32,191 nucleotides of DNA from an uncultured Clostridia bacterium (lineage in GTDB: Bacteria; Bacillota; Clostridia; Christensenellales; Aristaeellaceae). Each line of letters begins with the position of its first letter. Position 1 is the stretch's first letter. Below are positions 8,925-14,566 of the stretch, piece by piece. A program made the position numbers and the translations under genes. The notes beneath the pieces were generated by a model. That model ran no database searches. It was not told the origin of the DNA and saw only the letters and a program-made list of their open reading frames with translations. Location of the stretch: the NCBI GenBank assembly GCA_934615235.1, contig CAKTTL010000024.1, positions 1 to 32,191 on the forward strand. Reading direction: 5' to 3'.

Positions 8925-10520
8925 TTACTTGTTGGCGGCGTACCACTCGTTCACTTCGTCGGTCATTTCCTGACCGCCGGTGGAGTACCATTCGGCGACG
9001 GCGTTCGTCCAGACGGAGATGTCCGCGCCCATGATGACCTGGTTGGCCGCGTCGACCAGCATCTCGTCGAGCATCGGGCGGTTTTCCTGCATGAATTCAG
9101 TTTCCGGCGCGGTGTAGAAGCTGTTGTGCACGCGGTCTTCCTTCATGGCGATGTTGTTGATGTTATAGGTGCCGCCCGGGACGCGGTAGATGGGGTAATA
9201 CTTGGCGAGGGTCTTATCGCCGGCGAGGTAGTTCATGACGCGGTTGTAATAGGTCTTGCCGTTGGCGGTCTTGAAGGAATCGAGGTCGCCGGTGGTGAAG
9301 GCATGTTCGATTTCGTCATAGTACAGCGCATACTGAAAGGAGCTCTCGTACTGGTCGGCGTTGTTGATCGCGTTCGCTCCGCGATGATAGCCCCAGTCGA
9401 TGTCGGAGTCCATGTCGCTCCACAGCGCCTGCTGCAGATCCCACATCTTGATGATGGCTTCCTTCTGCTGCTCGGTCGCATCCTTGGAGACAAAGATGAA
9501 ACGATCCGGCACGGCGTTGAGCTTGTACTGCGGCTTTTCGCCGGTGACGGTGGGGATGTCGGCGGCGATCAGGTCAACGTTTTCATCGAGGTTGAACAGG
9601 TCGATCGTGTTGACAGGGCCGAAGCAAATGGAATAGATGATGCCCGCTTCGCCCGCGTTGAAGGAATCGGCGACGGGGGAAACGAGGTAGTCTTCGCGCA
9701 GCAGGCCTTCCTTGTACAGGCCCTGCAGCGTGGTGAGCGCTTCGGTCATGCGCTCGTCGGTCATGCCGTAGTAGAGGCTGCCCTCTTCGTTCTTGTCCCA
9801 GTAGCCGGAGATCCAGCCGACGCCGTAGCCCTCGAAGTAGCCGGACAGGCCGCCCCAGCCGCTGCTGGCCTGCGCGCCGCCGATGGCGAACACATACTTG
9901 CCGAGACCCGCGTCCACAAACTTGCGGCCCATCTCGATGATGCCGTCCATCGTGGTGGGAACTTCTTCCACGCCGACCTTGTCCATCCAGTCCTTGCGGA
10001 TAACAAGCACGTCGTATCTGTCCATGCTCGGACGCACGTCGGGCATGCCGTAGAGCACGCCGTCGCGGGTCATGTACGCTTCTTCGACGGAGCCGTGAAT
10101 GAACTCCTTGAGCGTGTCGCTGGCGTATTTTTCAATCGCTTCGCCCATATCGGCCACGAGGCCCGCCTCGTAGAGTGCTTCATACGTCGCGCGGTTCACG
10201 CCCGCAACCAGCGGGATTTCGCCGCCTGCCATCGCGAGGTTCCATTTGGTGTTGTAGCCTTCGTCGTCGTTCTGGGTGATCCAGAGGTAGTTGAATTCGA
10301 TGTTGAGGTAATCCTTGATGTAGGTCAGCCACGGGTTGTTCTCGGGATCAACCCACTTGTCGTCTTCGCCGTAGAAGCTGAACGTGTCGTTCTTGGCGGC
10401 GGTCAGCACGACGGTCTCGGCGAAGGGCGTGTAGTTCGCCTTGTCCACTTCGGCGAGCGCGGCGCCCGCGAGGGTCGCCGTCAGGCACAGGGCCAGGAGG
10501 AGGGAGAGAAGTTTTTTCAT
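8925..10520 (-). CDS. Extracellular solute-binding protein of a CUT1 sugar importer (LipO/YtcQ-like)
   Basis: 531 residues, in the large (about 500-560 residue) class of binding proteins that pair with LplB/YtcP permeases. The signal peptide MKKLLSLLLALCLTATLAGA has a signal-peptidase-I-like AALA|EV end. The only Cys, in the hydrophobic core (LALC), is not in a lipobox context, so I see no lipoprotein signal. The mature protein has the acidic, Trp/Tyr-rich character of sugar-binding proteins. Its ligand is unknown. I start at 10520 because the signal peptide begins there; an in-frame start at 10586 would put 22 extra residues in front of it. AAAGGGGAAA lies upstream. It is the first gene of the left operon, directly behind the promoter at 10589-10617. 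Confidence 0.92.
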   Translation of the reverse strand: MKKLLSLLLALCLTATLAGAALAEVDKANYTPFAETVVLTAAKNDTFSFYGEDDKWVDPENNPWLTYIKDYLNIEFNYLWITQNDDEGYNTKWNLAMAGGEIPLVAGVNRATYEALYEAGLVADMGEAIEKYASDTLKEFIHGSVEEAYMTRDGVLYGMPDVRPSMDRYDVLVIRKDWMDKVGVEEVPTTMDGIIEMGRKFVDAGLGKYVFAIGGAQASSGWGGLSGYFEGYGVGWISGYWDKNEEGSLYYGMTDERMTEALTTLQGLYKEGLLREDYLVSPVADSFNAGEAGIIYSICFGPVNTIDLFNLDENVDLIAADIPTVTGEKPQYKLNAVPDRFIFVSKDATEQQKEAIIKMWDLQQALWSDMDSDIDWGYHRGANAINNADQYESSFQYALYYDEIEHAFTTGDLDSFKTANGKTYYNRVMNYLAGDKTLAKYYPIYRVPGGTYNINNIAMKEDRVHNSFYTAPETEFMQENRPMLDEMLVDAANQVIMGADISVWTNAVAEWYSTGGQEMTDEVNEWYAANK

Positions 10521-10588
10521 TTTTCCAGTTTCCCCTTTCTGTTGTCGACGCATCGCTGGCATAAGAATTGCCAACTGTCGTTGCAATC

Positions 10589-10617
10589 ATTATAAATTTC
10601 TGGTAATCTTTGGACAA
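10589..10617 (-). promoter_or_regulatory. Sigma-A-type promoter of the left operon
   Basis: On the minus strand, TTGTCC (10612-10617) and a perfect TATAAT (10589-10594) are separated by exactly 17 bases. Transcription would start near 10582, about 60 bases before the binding-protein ATG. An imperfect inverted repeat TTGCCAAC...GTTGCAA (10569-10587) overlaps the expected start and could be an operator. Confidence 0.75.
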
Positions 10618-10674
10618 TTCAGAAAAACCGACTCTTTTTCTTTCTTTTTGGCGCGAAAAGTCTTAAAATCTGAA

Positions 10675-10703
10675 TTGAGCTTTTAGAGACATTTTCCTAT
10701 AAT
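10675..10703 (+). promoter_or_regulatory. Sigma-A-type promoter of the two-component genes
   Basis: TTGAGC (10675-10680), a 17-base spacer and a perfect TATAAT (10698-10703). Start expected near 10710, about 70 bases before the kinase ATG. The -35 box sits in the loop of an inverted repeat, GTCTTAAAA (10660-10668) with TTTTAGAGAC (10681-10690), one base unpaired, which is a possible regulator site. Confidence 0.75.
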
Positions 10704-10727
10704 GATGTAGCGTATCACTTTTCTTCT

Positions 10728-10746
10728 TTCGGCGCAACGCGCCGAA
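10728..10746 (+). promoter_or_regulatory. Leader hairpin upstream of histidine kinase
   Basis: TTCGGCGC (10728-10735) pairs perfectly with GCGCCGAA (10739-10746) around a 3-base loop, inside the predicted 5' untranslated region. It is followed by A-rich rather than T-rich sequence, so it is not an ordinary terminator on this strand. It may affect mRNA stability or translation; no known riboswitch is recognised. Confidence 0.5.
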
Positions 10747-10781
10747 GAAAAAAACGTCCGCCGCCCGAACGGAGAACCGCC

Positions 10782-12620
10782 ATGAAGAAAAAGCACTCGT
10801 TTCACTTCTGGACGCCGCGCTCGCTCGTTTTTCGCCTGTGCGCGCTGTTTCTGTGCGCGCTGATTCCGCTGGACGGGCTGGGCTTTCTGCTCTTTCGCAG
10901 CGGCTCTAACACCGTGAGCCGGCAGATTCGCAACGAATCGCGCTCCGCGCTGCGGTATATCAGCGAGAGCGTCGAAGCGTCCGTCGAAACGCTGCTGTGG
11001 GATTTATACGAGCTGGAGAGCAACATGGAGCTGCGCCGCCTGGCCAGCTCGGGCGGGATGCTGGAGCGATACAAGTTCTATCAGAGCGTCGAATCGGTCC
11101 GCGATTACGTCGATATCCTCGCAAAGAATAATCCGTGGGTGGAATATATCACCGTTTACCTGCCCGCCAGTTCAATTTATATCAGCAGCCAGCAAGTGCA
11201 GAAAAATGGTTATACTGCATGGCAGTACGGTGAATATGAGGCGGACGAGCTTGAAACGCTGATCGCGCAGGCGCGCGCGCACGGCGCGAACGATATGCTC
11301 TACGACGATTCCGGCCTGTCCGTCGTGCTTTTGTATCCCTCGCGCTGCTATTATCAGGACCGCACGCCGTCCTATGTCGCGCAGCTGCGCGTGAACGTGG
11401 CGGCCATCCGCTCCTTCCTTGCCTCGCGCAAATCGTTTGAGCGGCAGCTTACCGCGTTTGTCGATCATGAAACGGCGACGATCGTGCTCGACGAGGGGAG
11501 CGAGGCGAACGCGCCGCTCGTGGAGGCCTGCTGGGCGACCCTGCGCGAGCGTATGCCGCAGGAGAACGAGATTTCCGGCTCGTTTGAAATGAACGGCGAG
11601 CCTTATATCGTTACGGCGTGTTATTCCGACGCGCTGAACGCGACGTTTCTGCAGCTTGTGCCCAGCGACGTGGCGCTGCGCCCGCTGCGGTTTTACAGGC
11701 TCGGGCTGGCGGCGTATATCGTGGTGTCGCTCGCGCTGTTCTGCCTTTGCGCGATGCTGAGCCTGCGCATGGTGCGAAAGCCCATCGTGAAGCTGATGGA
11801 CGCGTATGGAAAAATCGAGGCGGGCGATTACGCCGCCTGCGTGGACGGGGGCGAGAAGATCGAGGAATTCGCCTATCTCGCCAACGGCTTCAACAGCATG
11901 GCCGCGAAGTTGAATGATACCGTCAACCGCCTGTATAAGCAGGAAATCTATGCGCAGCGCATGGAGCTGAGCCAGCTGCAGATGCAGATCAACCCGCATT
12001 TCCTTTTCAATTCGTATTTCATGATGGACCGGCTTTTGCAGCAGGGCGATTATGAAACCGCGAGCGAACTGTCGAACCACCTGGGCGAGTTTTTCATGTA
12101 CATCAACCGCGACGGGCGGCGCTATGTGGAGCTTTCGGCCGAGTGGGAGCATATGCACAGCTATGCGATGGTACAGCTTTTGCGCTATAACCGCCGCCTG
12201 CGGCTGGAAATCGAGCCGGTGCCGGATGCGTTCCGCGCGTATATCGTGCCGCGGCTGATTTTGCAGCCGATTATGGAAAACTCAATCGAGCACGGCCTTG
12301 CGCATACGCGTCAAAACGGCCTGTCGAGCCTGCGCTTCGAGTGGGACGAGCGGTTTTTGAGCATTGTGGTCGAGGATAACGGCGGAGATGTGACGGACGA
12401 ACTGATTGAAACGCTGTCCGGCCGCATTCGGCGCTACGACGCGCCGGGGCAGGAAACGACGGCGCTGATTAACATCCATCGCCGCCTGCAGCTGTTCTAC
12501 GGCGGGGAATACGGCCTGCGCTTCTCCCGCTCGGCGCTGGGCGGGCTGAAAACCGAAATTCTGCTTCCCGCAGAGGGAAAGGAGGAGCCCCTTGCGGACC
12601 CTGAACGTGCTGATTGTTGA
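10782..12620 (+). CDS. YesM-like membrane sensor histidine kinase
   Basis: 612 residues. Order of parts: TM1 ~14-36, a large extracellular sensor region ~37-305, TM2 ~307-330, HAMP ~330-382, then a His_kinase domain (PF06580 type) with QMQINPHFLFNS in which His406 is the phosphorylation site, and a GHKL ATPase with the N box PIMENSIEHGL (Asn500) and VEDNGGDV. The family senses extracellular sugars, often together with binding proteins, and phosphorylates a YesN-like regulator. GGAGAA precedes the ATG. It is transcribed divergently from the left transporter operon and its 3' end overlaps the regulator gene by 29 bases. Likely stimulus: a carbohydrate imported by one of the two neighbouring transporters (inference). 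Confidence 0.94.
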   Translation: MKKKHSFHFWTPRSLVFRLCALFLCALIPLDGLGFLLFRSGSNTVSRQIRNESRSALRYISESVEASVETLLWDLYELESNMELRRLASSGGMLERYKFYQSVESVRDYVDILAKNNPWVEYITVYLPASSIYISSQQVQKNGYTAWQYGEYEADELETLIAQARAHGANDMLYDDSGLSVVLLYPSRCYYQDRTPSYVAQLRVNVAAIRSFLASRKSFERQLTAFVDHETATIVLDEGSEANAPLVEACWATLRERMPQENEISGSFEMNGEPYIVTACYSDALNATFLQLVPSDVALRPLRFYRLGLAAYIVVSLALFCLCAMLSLRMVRKPIVKLMDAYGKIEAGDYAACVDGGEKIEEFAYLANGFNSMAAKLNDTVNRLYKQEIYAQRMELSQLQMQINPHFLFNSYFMMDRLLQQGDYETASELSNHLGEFFMYINRDGRRYVELSAEWEHMHSYAMVQLLRYNRRLRLEIEPVPDAFRAYIVPRLILQPIMENSIEHGLAHTRQNGLSSLRFEWDERFLSIVVEDNGGDVTDELIETLSGRIRRYDAPGQETTALINIHRRLQLFYGGEYGLRFSRSALGGLKTEILLPAEGKEEPLADPERADC

Positions 12621-14202
12621 CGACGAGGCCTTCGTTGTGGATTGGATTATATCGCTGCTGGATTCGCAGGGCGATCTGCCGCTGAACCTGTTTTCCTGCT
12701 ACGGGGTGACGGAGGCCGAGCGGATGATCGAGGAGCGGCGCATCGACATTCTCCTTTCCGATATTCGCATGCCGGACGGCAACGGGCTGGATCTGATCGC
12801 CGCCGTGCGCCGGCGCTGGGCCGATTGCCGCGTGCTGCTTTTGACGGCGTATTCCGAGTTTGAATACGCCCAGCGCGCCATTCGCGGCGGCGCGGATGGG
12901 TATATTCTCAAAACGGAGAAGGATGCGATTATCCTCAGCGAAGTGCGGCGGGCCGCGGCGGCGCTGAACGCGACGCTCGATCAGCGGCAGCGCAGCCTTG
13001 ACCTGGAGCAGGACTTGGACCGGTACATGCTGCTGTATCGCAACACGCTGTTTTTCCAGTGGCTGCGCGGGGAGCTCAACGCGCCGGGACAGGCCGGGCG
13101 GTGTATGCGCGAGCTGGGGCTCGCGGCGGAACTGCCGCTGTATCTGGCCGTCGGCCGCGTGCATCCCGACGAAGAGGGGGACGAGCCGCAGCTGACGGCG
13201 CTTCGCGCCAAATTATCCGGCCAATGCCTGCTGGAGGAATCGACGCGTACCGTCGTTGCGGAGGTGCGCGGAAGCGACGTGTGTTTTCTTCTGCAGCCGA
13301 AGCTCGATTACGCGCAGAACTATCAGGGACTGCTCGAGGAGCAGTTCGAGGCGGTTGCCAGCGCGTGCCGCGAATTGTACGGCGCGCGGATTTCGTTTGC
13401 GATCAGCGACGCGGTGCGTCATCCGGACGAGCTTTCGATGAACTACTGGGCGCTTTGCAAGGTGCTCAACGGCGTGACGGCAGGCGGGGAGACGTTCCTC
13501 TACCGCATGGCTGCGCCCGCTTCGGAGGCGAAGAAAAAGCCCGGCTTTACCGGGCAGATTGCCGCGATGGCCGAATCGCTCGAATGCGGGGACGAGGCCG
13601 GCTTTTCGCATGCGTTTTTTCAGATTGAAAGCGCCGTATCAGGCGGGGTTCCGGTGACGGACGCGCAGTTTCAAAACGCGTATCTGTCCGTTGCGCTGGC
13701 GCTGGCCGACGCGCTTGCGTGCACCGACTGCGACGCGGCCGGCGCGATGGATCTCGGCGCGCTGTATGTTCCGACCGCGCACGCGGGCACGACGGAGGCG
13801 TTCGGCTATCTGCGCGGCGTGGCGGGCTGCATTCTCAGCGAGATACAGCAGCAGCGGCTCAACGACAAAAACCGGCTGATTGCCGAAATTGATCAGTTCC
13901 TGATCGAAAACGCAAACCGGCCGATTTCCCTTTCGGATTTGTCGGATCATTTCAATTACAACGCGGATTACCTTTCGCGGCTCTATTCCGCTGCGACCGG
14001 AAACACGCTGAAGAAGGCGATTACGGAAATTCGCATTCAGCTGATGGAAAACCTGATGCGCCGCCCAGAGCTTTCGCTGAACGATATACTGGAAAAGATG
14101 GGCTTCAAATCGCGAACGTATTTTAATTTTTTTGTCAAAAACGCGCTCGGCACGACGCCCTCGCAATACCGGCAGCAGCTGGTGGGCGGGGAAGAGGCTT
14201 AG
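12592..14202 (+). CDS. YesN-like response regulator with AraC-type DNA-binding domain
   Basis: 536 residues starting at TTG; AAAGGAGG at 12578-12585 fixes this start, inside the kinase gene. The receiver domain (1-120) has Asp10/Asp11, phospho-acceptor Asp57 (LLSDIRMPDG), Thr85 and Lys107. A ~300-residue middle region of unclear fold follows, then two AraC helix-turn-helices from ~425 to 525, ending GTTPSQYR. It should activate sugar-uptake genes when phosphorylated by the neighbouring kinase. The two genes overlap and are translationally coupled. The stop codon TAG at 14200-14202 uses the first bases of the adjacent repeat element, so the last residues may have been reshaped by that insertion, although the AraC domain itself looks complete. 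Confidence 0.94.
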   Translation: MRTLNVLIVDDEAFVVDWIISLLDSQGDLPLNLFSCYGVTEAERMIEERRIDILLSDIRMPDGNGLDLIAAVRRRWADCRVLLLTAYSEFEYAQRAIRGGADGYILKTEKDAIILSEVRRAAAALNATLDQRQRSLDLEQDLDRYMLLYRNTLFFQWLRGELNAPGQAGRCMRELGLAAELPLYLAVGRVHPDEEGDEPQLTALRAKLSGQCLLEESTRTVVAEVRGSDVCFLLQPKLDYAQNYQGLLEEQFEAVASACRELYGARISFAISDAVRHPDELSMNYWALCKVLNGVTAGGETFLYRMAAPASEAKKKPGFTGQIAAMAESLECGDEAGFSHAFFQIESAVSGGVPVTDAQFQNAYLSVALALADALACTDCDAAGAMDLGALYVPTAHAGTTEAFGYLRGVAGCILSEIQQQRLNDKNRLIAEIDQFLIENANRPISLSDLSDHFNYNADYLSRLYSAATGNTLKKAITEIRIQLMENLMRRPELSLNDILEKMGFKSRTYFNFFVKNALGTTPSQYRQQLVGGEEA

Positions 14203-14362
14203 GGTGTATCTGAAAAATTCCCTGAGACTCCATCACGGCGTCTTTTCCGCCATTTCTGTGTCGGAAAACCTCGATTTAGCGCCGCTAAACCTTCGGTTTC
14301 CCTCCTTGAACTGACGAAAAATCCGCTCGTGCTGTCGCCTCTTCCTTTTTCAGATACACCCT
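14201..14362. mobile_element. Complete 162-bp MITE-like element, copy 1
   Basis: It starts AGGGTGTATCTGAAAAA and ends with the inverted complement, giving 17-bp terminal inverted repeats with TA at the outer edge (TAGGGTG...CACCCTA). It has no ORF of note. A central hairpin TTTAGC/GCTAAA with 3-base loop lies at 14274-14288. Matching halves occur at both window ends and a shortened copy follows directly. The TA edges suggest mobilisation by an IS630/Tc1-mariner-type transposase acting in trans; no such transposase is in the window. Confidence 0.75.
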
Positions 14363-14491
14363 AGGGTGTATCTGAAAAATTCCCTGAGACTCGAAAAATC
14401 TCGATTCAGCCTCGCTGAACCCTCGATTTCCCTCCTTGAACTGACGAAAAACCCATTCGTGCTGTCGCCTCTTCTTTTTTCAGATACACCC
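14363..14491. mobile_element. Shortened (129-bp) MITE-like element, copy 2, tandem with copy 1
   Basis: It has the same terminal repeats as copy 1 and the same orientation, joined to copy 1 at CCCT|AGGG. It lacks about 33 bases of the left internal part but keeps the central hairpin as TTCAGC/GCTGAA, a paired change relative to copy 1. The right end reads CACCCC rather than CACCCTA, so the outer TA is lost. Bases 14492-14510 up to the terminator show nothing. Confidence 0.7.
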
Positions 14492-14510
14492 CGGCAGGTT
14501 TTACGGACAG

Positions 14511-14555
14511 GAAAAGGCCGTCGAAAACGCTGATTTTTTTCGACGGCCTTTTTTC
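14511..14555. terminator. Bidirectional intrinsic terminator between converging genes
   Basis: AAAAGGCCGTCGAAAA pairs with TTTTTCGACGGCCTTTT around a short loop, with T-runs on both strands. It separates the plus-strand two-component genes from the minus-strand GH28-like gene and can serve both. Confidence 0.9.
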
Positions 14556-14566
14556 TTTATTTCATC

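Noticed and set aside
6063..10595. Long plus-strand frames (6063-7184, 6947-8536, 8826-10595) opposite transporter genes
   Set aside because: They mirror the real genes in the complementary frame and show no signal peptide, motif or RBS of their own.
10728..10746. Riboswitch upstream of the histidine kinase
   Set aside because: Only a single small hairpin is visible; there is no room or conserved core for a known riboswitch class.
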